Part shown: positions 35,459-43,682 of the stretch, one piece after another
Layout: the number at the start of each line of letters is the position of its first letter
How positions within the stretch are numbered: the first letter of the stretch is position 1
Assembly (NCBI RefSeq): GCF_003336755.1
Contig: NZ_QMDI01000002.1
Span: forward strand, 992,001-1,056,000
Length of the DNA stretch: 64,000 bases
Direction of reading: 5' to 3'
From: Elioraea thermophila (ex Habib et al. 2022)
GTDB lineage: Bacteria; Pseudomonadota; Alphaproteobacteria; Acetobacterales; Acetobacteraceae
Program-made: the position numbers and the translations under genes
The notes under the pieces: generated by a model
Database searches by the model: none
The model's input: the letters and a program-made list of their open reading frames with translations, nothing else
Told to the model about the DNA's origin: nothing

Positions 35459-35527
35459 GCTTCCACCCCTCCTGACTGCACTCCGCTGACCGGCGCGCGC
35501 CCCGCGGCGACACGCAACTGTCACATT

Positions 35528-35543
35528 GGCAAACAGCATGCCA
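35528..35543 (-). promoter_or_regulatory. Sigma-54 promoter of the fourth PEP-CTERM gene
   Basis: TGGCATG-CTGT-TTGCC on the minus strand, with exact GG-N10-GC spacing. Confidence 0.8.
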
Positions 35544-35596
35544 GCAAAGCGGAATCAGGCACTTGGCGTTGTGAAGACGTACCGAACGGAGCCCGG

Positions 35597-35614
35597 TGTA
35601 AGGATTTCCGACAC
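35597..35614 (-). promoter_or_regulatory. Activator-type dyad, copy 5
   Basis: Minus strand GTGTCGGAAATCCTTACA, 53 bp upstream of the -24 element and 11 bp beyond the exosortase stop codon. The promoter therefore sits directly behind the enzyme gene. Confidence 0.78.
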
Positions 35615-35625
35615 GTTATGGTGTA

Positions 35626-37143
35626 TCACTGCCCGCGCGACAGCGCGGCGGCCTGCGCCGCCAGCCCCTCCGTCTGGGCGGCGAGCAGCGCTTCGGCGAC
35701 CGCCCGCGCCCGCGGCCCCGACACCGCCTCCGGCGCCCCCTCCGGCGCGCGCAGCTCCACCGCCGCCACCACCGGCCGCCCCGCCCCGAGGCCCAGGCTG
35801 TTCTTCGCCTGCGCGAGCCGGGTGGCGATGCCGTCGCCCACCCCCCTCCCGTCGAGGAAGGAGGCGGTCGCCACCACCCGGCCTTCGGCCCCTTGCACGC
35901 GGACGCGCCACACCCCGCCCGCCCCGGTCGGCACGGCGAAGGTGAGGTCGGTGTCGGTCTCCCGGGCGAAGCGCCGCCGCGCCGCCGCCACCTCGTTCCA
36001 GGTCGCCGCGGTGGGGAACACGAGCACCTGTGCCTCGGCGCGCAGCCCGGCGCACACCAGGGCGTCACCCTCCGCCGCGCACGGTCCGGCGGCGAGACGG
36101 GGCGGCTGCGGCTGCGGCTCCGGGTCGGCCGACAGCAGGGCGGCGGCCGCGGGCCCGGCCGCCGCCACCGCCAGCCCGGCCGCAGTGGCCAGGGCGACCG
36201 CCCGTCCGCGTGCCGGCCCCACGGGGCGGATCAGCCGTCGCCACCAGAAGGCACGCGGGTGGTCGGCGCGATCCTCGCGGAACGGCAGCCCGGCGAGGAC
36301 CAGCAGCAGGATGATGGCCGAGAAGAAACCCCAGCCGTAGAGCACGTGGTCGGCCGCCGCCGCCTCGGCCGAGCCGATGTACTCGGCGGCGACCACGATG
36401 CCCAAGGCGCGCACGCCGTTGGCGATGATCGGCACGATGATGGCCAGCGCCATCACGATCAGCCGCCGCCCGGGGCTGCGGAACATGGTGAGCGCGTAGA
36501 GCGCGCCGAAGGCGAGTGCCGCGATGGTGAAGCGCAGCCCCGCGCACGCCTCGGCGACGTGGAACACGCCGGCGGTGGTCTCGATCAGCAGACCGTCCGT
36601 GTAGTGCGTGATGCCCCAGACATCGAGCCCGATGTCGATGAAGCGGGCGGTGATGTGCTGCAGGAGGGGGACGGTGAAGCCGCCGAAGGGGATGAGAAAG
36701 ATCGTGTAGGCGAGGGGGCCGGCGAAGGCAGCCGCGACCCGCCAGCCGAGCACGGCAAGGACGAAGACCTGGACGATCGCCCAGGCGGTAAGTTGCCGCC
36801 CTTCCATGATGCCGAGCCGTTCGGCGGCGAGCCAAGCGAGGGCGGGGGGGACGGCGAGCAGGGCAAGCCGCGGGTCTGGGGCGGGCGCGAGGTGGGCCGC
36901 CCGCTCGCGCCTCTGCCAGGCGAGCCAGGCGGCGATCGGGCCGATCAGCCAGCAGTGGTTGTAGGCGGTGGAATTGTTCCAGACGCGGACGGCAGCCGCC
37001 CCCTCCTCGGCGAAGACGACGCCGAGCAGGAAGGCGAGACCGAGGGAGAGGGCGATCAGCGGCCCACGCCAGGGGGAGGGCGTCCGCTCAGGTTCGGGTG
37101 CGGGAGCCGGTCGGGAGGCCGACGGCGAGCTGATCACGTTCAT
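35626..37143 (-). CDS. xrtA: Exosortase (XrtA-like) with C-terminal extension
   Basis: Multi-pass membrane transpeptidase that recognises PEP-CTERM signals. The first 290 residues hold about eight helices and the catalytic triad: Cys200 in HVAEACAGLRF, Arg245 in IIANGVRALGIV and His266 in DHVLYGWGFF. The wording around the Cys and Arg is closest to exosortase A. After a further helix (about 318-338) come about 165 periplasmic residues with two Cys (GPCAAEGDALVCAGL). XrtA proteins often carry an EpsI domain here, but I do not recognise its motifs. It lies 117 bp after a PEP-CTERM gene and heads the four sigma-54-driven PEP-CTERM genes. Confidence 0.92.
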   Translation of the reverse strand: MNVISSPSASRPAPAPEPERTPSPWRGPLIALSLGLAFLLGVVFAEEGAAAVRVWNNSTAYNHCWLIGPIAAWLAWQRRERAAHLAPAPDPRLALLAVPPALAWLAAERLGIMEGRQLTAWAIVQVFVLAVLGWRVAAAFAGPLAYTIFLIPFGGFTVPLLQHITARFIDIGLDVWGITHYTDGLLIETTAGVFHVAEACAGLRFTIAALAFGALYALTMFRSPGRRLIVMALAIIVPIIANGVRALGIVVAAEYIGSAEAAAADHVLYGWGFFSAIILLLVLAGLPFREDRADHPRAFWWRRLIRPVGPARGRAVALATAAGLAVAAAGPAAAALLSADPEPQPQPPRLAAGPCAAEGDALVCAGLRAEAQVLVFPTAATWNEVAAARRRFARETDTDLTFAVPTGAGGVWRVRVQGAEGRVVATASFLDGRGVGDGIATRLAQAKNSLGLGAGRPVVAAVELRAPEGAPEAVSGPRARAVAEALLAAQTEGLAAQAAALSRGQ

Positions 37144-37260
37144 CGGGCCTCTCGTGCCGGACGGTCATCTCGTGGCGCGCGATGAGTCTCGCAGAGATGG
37201 GCGACGCCCGGCGGAGAAGATGCCCGAGCAAAGCTCCCTCCGCAAGCGCGAGGGCGCCCC

Positions 37261-37761
37261 TCAGCCGGCAGTGGCTGCCGTCCGGCGACGCCCGGCGAGC
37301 AGTGCCACGCCGAGCAGGCCCAAGCCGAACAGGGCGAAGGCGTTCGGCTCCGGGACCTCGGTGGGGGGCGGCCCGTCGCCGCCCGGGGACTCGGTCGGCC
37401 CGTCGCCTCCTCCGACCGGCACGCCGTCACCGCCACCGGGACCTGCGAAGGCCGCAGGGCCCAAGGTGAGCGGCGGGCCGAGCAGGAAGGGCGGGACGAA
37501 GGGGGGGGCCGGGGCGGCCGCCGGCGCGGCGACGGGGGCGGCAGCGGGCACGAACTCCGCCGGCGGGATCAGGGCCGGCACGCCGGCGGCCACGCAAACC
37601 AAGGTGAGCACCGGCGCGACGCGCGGGCGCATCGCCGCCGCGGTTCCCGCCGAGCCGGTGGCGGCGCGGCGCACCGGCCGTGGCCGCGGTGCGGCTGCCG
37701 GCTGCCACTCGCCGGCTGGGCGAGCGGCGCGAGGGCGGGCGACCCAGAAGCAGCGGAGCAT
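37261..37761 (-). CDS. PEP-CTERM protein, low-complexity, upstream of the exosortase
   Basis: A 166-residue protein. Basic N-terminus; an internal hydrophobic stretch (APVLTLVCVAAGVPALIPPA) serves as signal or anchor. Then an Ala/Pro-rich segment and a Gly/Pro stretch with GDG and GGDGP repeats. The tail VPEPNAFALFGLGLLGVALL plus AGRRR is a sorting signal of different wording from the other four (PNAFALF for PASLALL). ATG 37761 has GAAGGGG six bases upstream. There is no sigma-54 element or dyad upstream. It probably shares a transcript with the exosortase gene. Confidence 0.75.
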   Translation of the reverse strand: MLRCFWVARPRAARPAGEWQPAAAPRPRPVRRAATGSAGTAAAMRPRVAPVLTLVCVAAGVPALIPPAEFVPAAAPVAAPAAAPAPPFVPPFLLGPPLTLGPAAFAGPGGGDGVPVGGGDGPTESPGGDGPPPTEVPEPNAFALFGLGLLGVALLAGRRRTAATAG

Positions 37762-37788
37762 GGTGAACCCCTTCAAGCCAGCGTCTCA

Positions 37789-37818
37789 ATAATATATCTG
37801 TCTCAGTGTTTTTTGCAA
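37789..37818 (-). promoter_or_regulatory. Sigma-70-like promoter of the PEP-CTERM/exosortase operon
   Basis: TTGCAA (37813-37818) and TATATT (37791-37796, 16-bp spacing) or TATTAT (37789-37794, 18-bp spacing) in an unusually AT-rich patch about 30 bp before ATG 37761. Confidence 0.55.
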
Positions 37819-37942
37819 CCAGCTGCCGCGCTGCGCTGCCATGCAGACGCCTCGACCCGGCCGCCCTCTCCCCTCCGATCGGCCGCCGCGCTAGACCCCA
37901 ACGCGGACGACGCCGCGCCACGCCGCCCTGCGGGAGACGCCG

Positions 37943-40288
37943 ATGCCCCGATCCGACGCCGCCGCAGAGGCCACACCCCAGCCCCCGTCGGGGCCCCGCG
38001 TGCTCCACCTCTATCGGCGCTTCCACCCCGACTACACGGGCGATGGCATCTACTTCACCCGGTTGATCCCGCTGATCGCTGCCGCCGGATCAGCCGGCGA
38101 GGTCCTCGTGCACGAGACCACCCCGCCCGACGGGGCCGAGACACTGAGCCATCGCGGGGTGACGGTGCACTACCTCGCCGCCCGCCGGAAGCCCTCCACC
38201 ATCGCCCTGCTGCGCCGGCTGATCGCCGACCGCCGACGCTACGACGTGTTGCATCTCCATTCGCACGTCGACCGCACGCTCATCTCCTATCTCGCCATGC
38301 GCGCGCTCGGCTGGCGCGTGCTGTTCTCCTGCAGCCTCGACGACAGCCCGACCGAGGTGCTCGCGGGCTACCGCCCGCGCTATCGTCCACTCGTCCGCCA
38401 ACTGTTCCGCGCCATCGACCGCTTCGTGGTGATCAGCCCACAGCTCCTGCGCCGGTCGCTGGAGACGGTGGCGCGCGACCGACTGGTGTTCCTGCCGCAG
38501 GGCACGGTGCTGCCACCCACACCGACCGATGATGCCGAACGCCTTGCCCAGCGCCGCGCCTTGGGCCTGCCCGAGGACGCCGTGCTGCTGCTCAACGTCG
38601 GCTCGGTATCGCGACGCAAGGGCACGGACTGGCTGGTCGAAACCCTCGCTCGGGTCGCCGACCCGCGGGTGATGCTGGTCGTCGTCGGCCCCGTCCTCGA
38701 GGCCGATTTCGCCGCCGAGGTCGAGCGCAGGACCGCCGAACTCGGGCTCGCGGACAGGGTCCGCCTGGTCGGCTTCTGCGACGACACCGCACCCTACTAC
38801 CGGGCGGCCGACGTGTTCGTCTTCGCCTCCACCGCGGAAGGCTTCCCCAACGTCCTGGTCGAGGCGATGGCGCACGGCCTGCCCATCGTCATGCGCTTCC
38901 TGCCGGGGCTTGCCGACTTCCTCGTCCGGCCAGGGGAGACCGGCCACCTCGCCGCGACCGAGACCGATTTCGCCGCCGCCCTCGCCCAGCTCGCCGCCGA
39001 CCCCGAGCGGCGGCAAGCCTTCGGCCGCGAGAACCGACGCTTCGCCGAACGCAATCTCGACCTCACCGCGGTCGCGCGCGGCTACGCCGCCCTCTATCGC
39101 GGCGAAACGCCGCCTGCGGTCGCCCCCGATCTCGTCGTTCGCTTCGCCCGGGACCTCTCGCCCGGCCCGGGGTCGCTGGGCCTGGTCGAGGTGGACACGC
39201 CCCGCACCTGGCGGCCGCAGCTCCTGGTCGTCATCGACACCGAGGCGGCGTTCGAATGGGACAAGGGTACCTACACCGATGTCGGCGACACCGTGCCGAC
39301 CCGGGCGCTGGAGCGCGGGCTCGACCTGTTCCGCCGGTACGGGCTGCGGCCCGTGCTGGTGGTCGACCAGCCCGTCGCGACCAACCCGGAGAGTGCGGCC
39401 GTGATCCGCGCGCTGGCGGCGGAAGGCTGCGAGATCGGCGCCCACCTCCATCCTTGGAGTTCGCCGCCCGCCGTCGAACCGCGCGACGACTGGCATTCCT
39501 TCTGCGGCAATCTCGGCCCCGCGCTCGAGCGGGCGAAGCTCGCCGCGCTGACGGAGCGGATCACGGCCCTGCTCGGGCGACAGCCGACGATATTCAAGGC
39601 CGGCCGCTACGGGCTTTCCGCCAACACGGTCGCCGCGCTCGCGGGCCTGGGCTACCGAATCGACTGCTCGATCTGCCCGGCCTACGACTACAGCCGGATC
39701 GGCGGGCCGGACTTTTCCCGCTTTTCCGCCCGCCCGGGCTGGTTCCTCGGCCACGGCACGCCGATCCTCTCCCTCCCCACCACGGCGGGACGCATCGGCT
39801 GGCTGTCGCGGCTTGCCGACGGACGGGGGCTCTCGCCGCAGGCGCGCCTCGGCCGTCTGGCGGCGCGGGCCAACGCCCTCTACCCGGTCCGACTGTCGCC
39901 AGAGGGAGCGACTCTTGCTCAGATGCAGCGCCTGACCCGGCTCCTGCATGCGAAGGGGCTGAGGGTGTTCACCCTCTCCCTGCACAGCCCCTCGCTCAGC
40001 CCCGGCTACACGCCCTACGCCCGCGACGCGACAGAGCGCGATGCACTGGTCGGGCGGATCGACGCCTATCTCGGCTGGTTCCTCGGCGCCTTCGGCGGCG
40101 AGGCGACGACGCCCGCGGCGCTGCATGCCCGCCTCGCAGCGGAGGTGCCGCCGCCCGCCGGTCTCGCCCGGGCGGCGGGGCTCGATGGTGCGGGCGGTCG
40201 GGGTCGAACCGACATGACCTTCCGGTCACCGGATTTTGAGTCCGGCGCGTCTGCCAATTCCGCCACGCCCGCGCCGCGCGCCTTATAG
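37943..40288 (+). CDS. GT4 glycosyltransferase fused to a WalW-like polysaccharide deacetylase domain
   Basis: A 781-residue two-domain protein. Residues about 20-390 are a GT-B family 4 enzyme: YRRFHPDYTGDGIYFTRLIP, VLLLNVGSVSRRKGTDWLVE and STAEGFPNVLVEAMAHGLPI (donor-binding E-x7-E). Residues about 430-730 resemble the WalW-type deacetylase-like proteins of exosortase loci: LLVVIDTEAAFEWDKGTYTD, EIGAHLHPWSSPPA, TIFKAGRYGLSANTVAAL and FTLSLHSPSL. The Asp and His residues suggest a metal site. The last 30 or so codons cross a tRNA gene on the other strand, giving a tail of no family likeness. GGGAG precedes ATG 37943. A role in making or trimming an exopolysaccharide tied to the PEP-CTERM proteins is inferred. 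Confidence 0.87.
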   Translation: MPRSDAAAEATPQPPSGPRVLHLYRRFHPDYTGDGIYFTRLIPLIAAAGSAGEVLVHETTPPDGAETLSHRGVTVHYLAARRKPSTIALLRRLIADRRRYDVLHLHSHVDRTLISYLAMRALGWRVLFSCSLDDSPTEVLAGYRPRYRPLVRQLFRAIDRFVVISPQLLRRSLETVARDRLVFLPQGTVLPPTPTDDAERLAQRRALGLPEDAVLLLNVGSVSRRKGTDWLVETLARVADPRVMLVVVGPVLEADFAAEVERRTAELGLADRVRLVGFCDDTAPYYRAADVFVFASTAEGFPNVLVEAMAHGLPIVMRFLPGLADFLVRPGETGHLAATETDFAAALAQLAADPERRQAFGRENRRFAERNLDLTAVARGYAALYRGETPPAVAPDLVVRFARDLSPGPGSLGLVEVDTPRTWRPQLLVVIDTEAAFEWDKGTYTDVGDTVPTRALERGLDLFRRYGLRPVLVVDQPVATNPESAAVIRALAAEGCEIGAHLHPWSSPPAVEPRDDWHSFCGNLGPALERAKLAALTERITALLGRQPTIFKAGRYGLSANTVAALAGLGYRIDCSICPAYDYSRIGGPDFSRFSARPGWFLGHGTPILSLPTTAGRIGWLSRLADGRGLSPQARLGRLAARANALYPVRLSPEGATLAQMQRLTRLLHAKGLRVFTLSLHSPSLSPGYTPYARDATERDALVGRIDAYLGWFLGAFGGEATTPAALHARLAAEVPPPAGLARAAGLDGAGGRGRTDMTFRSPDFESGASANSATPAPRAL
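40186..40272 (-). tRNA. tRNA-Leu (CAA), CCA encoded
   Basis: Minus strand: acceptor GCGGGCG pairs with CGCCCGC, D-arm GCGGAATTGGCAGACGC, anticodon stem CCGGA/TCCGG with loop CTCAAAA (anticodon CAA). A long variable arm, the T-arm with GGTTCGACCCC, discriminator A and a genomic CCA follow. A -10-like TATAAG lies ten bases upstream (40282-40287). The whole gene lies antisense inside the 3' end of the GT4/WalW reading frame. Confidence 0.96.
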
Positions 40289-40321
40289 CCCACCGCACGG
40301 CGGCCGCCCACACCCGGCGGC

Positions 40322-41305
40322 TCAGCCGGCGGGGGGCGGGGCGAAGCGGGCGAGCCGCACCGCCGTGTGGCCGCGGCAGGTGCGCAAGCTCGGCATCACC
40401 AGCAGGCAGTCGTCGTGCGGCGTGCGGATCTCTTCCCCGCCGTCGAGCGCGATCAGCGTGTTGCGCGCGGCGATGATCTCGCCGCCGCGGAAGGGCTGCA
40501 CGAAGGCGAAGTCGGAGGTGCGGGCGGTGACCGTGCGCGTGACCTCGGCGTAGCGGACGGCGGACGGCGCGTGGGCGGAAGAACGGGGCGCGATGCGCTC
40601 GGCGGCCGCCCGGTCGATCATGCCGAGCCCGGCCAGGAGCCGCGCCACCGTCGACGCCATCACCCGCTCCGTCTCCGCCACCCAGTGTTGGCCGGCCTCG
40701 ACCAGGATCGCCACCTTCGGGCTGGTCGGGTCGGCGAAAGGGCCGTAATCGATCAGGCGTCGTCCGCCCAGATGACCCTCGTCGCCGACGACGAGGGGCG
40801 GCGTGCCGACGCCGACCGCGAAGCGCCGCGCCTTCGCCGCCGCCCCCGCGATCAGCAGCGGCTCGCCCTCCCAGAGCATCGAATGAAGGTCGAGCAGAAC
40901 ATCCACCGTGTCGATCAGCGGCCGCAGCGCCCGCGCCCGCCGCCGCTCCGCGCTGTCAGGCGGGCCGGCCAACGCCTCCTCCGACCACACGCGGTTCATG
41001 TCCTCGTCGACGAAGCGGCTCGCGGTGGGGTTTGCCGGGTCGAAGCGGGCGAAGGCGTCGAGATTGGCGAACACCAGGGAGAGGCGTCCCAGCCGGGGAC
41101 GCAATCCTTCGCGCAACAGGCGGTCGAGCAGACGCGCGCCCGCGATCTCGTTGCCGTGCACCAGCGACACCAGCGCGACGTGAGGCCCGGGGGCACCGGC
41201 GACGAAACTCCACACGCCGGGGATCCCCACGTTGCCGGCACGCCAGGCCGAGAGGTCCGGGGCAGCGATCTCGACCCGTCGCGGCGGGGAGAGGCCGGCG
41301 GGCAC
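40322..41305 (-). CDS. Succinylglutamate desuccinylase/aspartoacylase family deacylase
   Basis: A zinc hydrolase of 327 residues related to AstE/aspartoacylase. SLVHGNEIAGARLLDRLL gives the zinc H-x2-E pair, DMNRVWSEEAL the substrate Arg region, and VDVLLDLHSMLWEGEPLL the third zinc His. KVAILVEAGQHW supplies the catalytic Glu. It removes an acyl group from an amino acid; the exact substrate is not shown. I chose GTG 41305, with GAGGGG upstream and 13 bp after the argE stop, over the long frame that overlaps argE by 100 bp. Confidence 0.86.
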   Translation of the reverse strand: MPAGLSPPRRVEIAAPDLSAWRAGNVGIPGVWSFVAGAPGPHVALVSLVHGNEIAGARLLDRLLREGLRPRLGRLSLVFANLDAFARFDPANPTASRFVDEDMNRVWSEEALAGPPDSAERRRARALRPLIDTVDVLLDLHSMLWEGEPLLIAGAAAKARRFAVGVGTPPLVVGDEGHLGGRRLIDYGPFADPTSPKVAILVEAGQHWVAETERVMASTVARLLAGLGMIDRAAAERIAPRSSAHAPSAVRYAEVTRTVTARTSDFAFVQPFRGGEIIAARNTLIALDGGEEIRTPHDDCLLVMPSLRTCRGHTAVRLARFAPPPAG

Positions 41306-41318
41306 GGCAGCGCGCCCC

Positions 41319-42515
41319 TCAGGCGGCGAGGCGGTCGGCGAGGCGCTCGAGGAAGCGGGCGCAGGCGACAAGCTCGCTCTCCGCAATCCATTCGTCCGGC
41401 GTGTGCGCCTGGGCGATGTCACCCGGCCCGCAGACGATCGCCGCCATGCCGGCCGCCTCGTACACCCCGCCTTCCGTGCCGTACGATACCCGGCCGGTCT
41501 CGTTCGCCCCCGTCAAGCCCCGCACCATCACCGCCAGCGGGTGATCCTCGGCGAGATCCATCCCCGGCAGCAGCGGGTTGGTCTCGAACGCGATCGCCGC
41601 CTCCGGGGCAACCGCCTTCAGCGGCGGCAGCACCACCCGCTCGGCATGGGTGCGGAGTTCCTCGAGCAGAGCGAAGGGATCGTCCTTCGGAATGAAGCGA
41701 TATTCGAAAAGGATCTCCGCCTCCTCCGGCACCACGTTCAGCGCGGTGCCGGAGCGGAAGACCCCGGCGTGGCAGGTGGTCCAGGGGGGCGTGAAGCGCG
41801 CATCATGCGGGCCCTCGGCGACCCGCCGCGCCTGCTGGCGGGAGAGGGCGGCGACGATCTCAGCCCCGGCGTGCAGGGCGTTCGCCGCCCGCTCGGGATG
41901 GGCCGAGTGCCCGGCGCGGCCGCGCACCGTGCAGCGCACCGAGAGCTTGCCCTTGTGGCCGAGGATGGGGCGCATCGAGGACGGTTCGCCGACGATCACC
42001 CACTCGGGACGCACCGGCAGGCGCGCGAGGTCGGCGGCGAGGGCGCGGGCGCCGTGGCAGCCCACCTCCTCGTCATAGGTGATGAGCAGGTGGATCGGGC
42101 GCTTGAGCGCGCGGGCGGCGAACATCGGCACCGCGGCCAGGCAGGCGGCGACGAAGCCCTTCATGTCGGCGGTGCCGCGGCCATACAGACGCCCGCCCTC
42201 GCGATGCAGCCGGAACGGATCGCGCGTCCAGGCCTGGCCGTCGACGGGCACGACGTCGACATGGCCCGACAGCGCCACCCCCGGCCGGTCCTCGGGCCCG
42301 ATGGTGGCGAAGAGATTGGCCTTGCGCCCCGTCGCGTCGTGGAAGAGGCGCGAGGCCACGCCGTGCTTCGCCAAATGGTCGCGGATGAAGTCGATGCAGG
42401 CGAGGTTGCTGTTGCGGCTCACCGTGTCGAAGGCGACGAGGCGATCGAGCAGCGCGATCGCGTCTGCCGCCGCCACACCGTCCGTCTCTCCGTCCTGAGC
42501 CACGGTCCCTGCCAT
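41319..42515 (-). CDS. argE: Acetylornithine deacetylase
   Basis: M20 family metallopeptidase of 398 residues that frees ornithine from N-acetylornithine in arginine synthesis. Seen: VALSGHVDVVPVDGQAWTRD (zinc His and catalytic Asp), LYGRGTADMKGFVAACLAAV, LLITYDEEVGCHGARAL (catalytic Glu-Glu), IVGEPSSMRPILGHKG and SYGTEGGVYEAAGMAAIVCG. CGPGDIAQAHTPDEWI supplies the last zinc His. Domain layout and length are normal. It forms a likely operon with the deacylase downstream. Confidence 0.93.
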   Translation of the reverse strand: MAGTVAQDGETDGVAAADAIALLDRLVAFDTVSRNSNLACIDFIRDHLAKHGVASRLFHDATGRKANLFATIGPEDRPGVALSGHVDVVPVDGQAWTRDPFRLHREGGRLYGRGTADMKGFVAACLAAVPMFAARALKRPIHLLITYDEEVGCHGARALAADLARLPVRPEWVIVGEPSSMRPILGHKGKLSVRCTVRGRAGHSAHPERAANALHAGAEIVAALSRQQARRVAEGPHDARFTPPWTTCHAGVFRSGTALNVVPEEAEILFEYRFIPKDDPFALLEELRTHAERVVLPPLKAVAPEAAIAFETNPLLPGMDLAEDHPLAVMVRGLTGANETGRVSYGTEGGVYEAAGMAAIVCGPGDIAQAHTPDEWIAESELVACARFLERLADRLAA

Positions 42516-42555
42516 CAGAGCCTACCGTTCCATCATCGGGTAGCGTACGGCACGG

Positions 42556-43494
42556 TCAACCTGACCCGCGCACTCGGCCTCTTCGTTGCGCGAGAGGGTG
42601 GTGGTCCGCCACCGCCCGCGCCGCCCGCCCGCCGTCGAGATGGGTGTAGATCTCGGTGGTGGCGATGTCGGCGTGACCCAGCATGGCCTGCAGGCTGCGC
42701 AGATCCGCCCCCCGCGCCAGCAGGTGGGTGGCGAAGGCGTGGCGCAGCACGTGCGGGCTGACCCGGTCCGGGTCGAGCCCGGCGGCGAGCGCGACCTCCT
42801 TCAGCAGTAGCGCGAAGCCCTGCCGCGTCAGGTGGCCCGCGCGCGAACGGGAGGGAAACAGCCACCGCGCGGCCGGGCCCGTCGCGCGACGCGTGGCGAG
42901 ATGCGCCAGCCACGCCTCGACCGCCGCCCGTGCCGCGCCGCCGAGCGGCACCAGCCGCTCCTTCGCCCCCTTGCCGCGCACCAGGATCGCCGCCGCGCCG
43001 GGGCGAATCGCCCCCCTCGGCAAGGTGACGAGCTCGCTCACCCTGAGCCCCGTGGCGTAGAGAAGCTCGAGAAGCGCGCTCGCCCTCAGCCCCTCCTCGC
43101 CCGGCAGGCGCCCGGCCGCCTCCAAGAGGGCGGCAACCTCGCGTTCGGTAAGCACTTTCGGCAGACGCCGGCCCGGTTTCGGACGATCGAGGCCCTCGGT
43201 CGGGTCGTCCGCCCTGAGGCCCTCGCGCAAGAGGAAGAGGTGGAACTGGCGCAGGGCGGAGAGCCGACGGGCGGCCGTCCGCGGGGAGAGCCCCGAAGCG
43301 TGGAGCCCCTGCAGATAGGCCCTGAGGTCGTCGGTTGCGGCCGCCTCGAGGCCGAGGCCGCGACGGGCGCAGAAGCCGGCGAAGTCGGCGAGATCCGCCG
43401 CGTAGGCGGCGAGCGTGTTGCGCGCGGCACCCCGTTCGGCCGCCATCATCTCGAGGAAGGCCTCGATGCGCGGGGAGCTGGGCGGCGCGGGCAT
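42556..43494 (-). CDS. xerD: Tyrosine recombinase XerD/XerC
   Basis: Site-specific recombinase of 312 residues that resolves chromosome dimers at dif. The N-terminal SAM-like domain (IEAFLEMMAAERGAARNTLA) is followed by the catalytic domain. The R-K-H-R-H-Y set is present: ATGLRVSELV, VRGKGAKERLVPL, HVLRHAFATHLL, LGHADIATTEIY. XerD is favoured over XerC by its neighbours (aroK/aroB side) and wording, but the two are hard to separate by eye. ATG 43494 marks the family start. It lies five bases after the small membrane protein gene. Confidence 0.9.
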   Translation of the reverse strand: MPAPPSSPRIEAFLEMMAAERGAARNTLAAYAADLADFAGFCARRGLGLEAAATDDLRAYLQGLHASGLSPRTAARRLSALRQFHLFLLREGLRADDPTEGLDRPKPGRRLPKVLTEREVAALLEAAGRLPGEEGLRASALLELLYATGLRVSELVTLPRGAIRPGAAAILVRGKGAKERLVPLGGAARAAVEAWLAHLATRRATGPAARWLFPSRSRAGHLTRQGFALLLKEVALAAGLDPDRVSPHVLRHAFATHLLARGADLRSLQAMLGHADIATTEIYTHLDGGRAARAVADHHPLAQRRGRVRGSG

Positions 43495-43499
43495 CACGC

Positions 43500-43682
43500 T
43501 CAGCGCGGGGCGAAACGCTCGGTCGGTAGCACCTTCTCGACCGCCACCGGCTTCGGCTGGGGCGGATCCAGCCCGAGCCAGACCGCCCCCGCCACGACGA
43601 GGCCGAGAAGCACGAGAGCGAGCACGAACCAGACGCGCAAACGAGACCCCCTTGGCCAATCCTGGCGCTGGGCGGCGGGCAT
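43500..43682 (-). CDS. Small single-helix membrane protein
   Basis: Sixty residues: a basic start (MPAAQRQDWPRGSRLR), one helix (VWFVLALVLLGLVVAGAVWL) and a short outer tail rich in Pro and Lys. The codons read cleanly and the gene abuts xerD, so a real gene is likely. No known function. Its start is only 17 bp from the divergent aroK-aroB start. Confidence 0.6.
   Translation of the reverse strand: MPAAQRQDWPRGSRLRVWFVLALVLLGLVVAGAVWLGLDPPQPKPVAVEKVLPTERFAPR

Noticed and set aside
35459-35539. Longer N-terminus for the fourth PEP-CTERM protein
   Set aside because: It would translate through its own sigma-54 -12 element and displace the signal peptide from the N-terminus.
40186-40288. A protein domain at the end of the GT4/WalW frame
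   Set aside because: The residues are the antisense translation of tRNA-Leu and not a domain.
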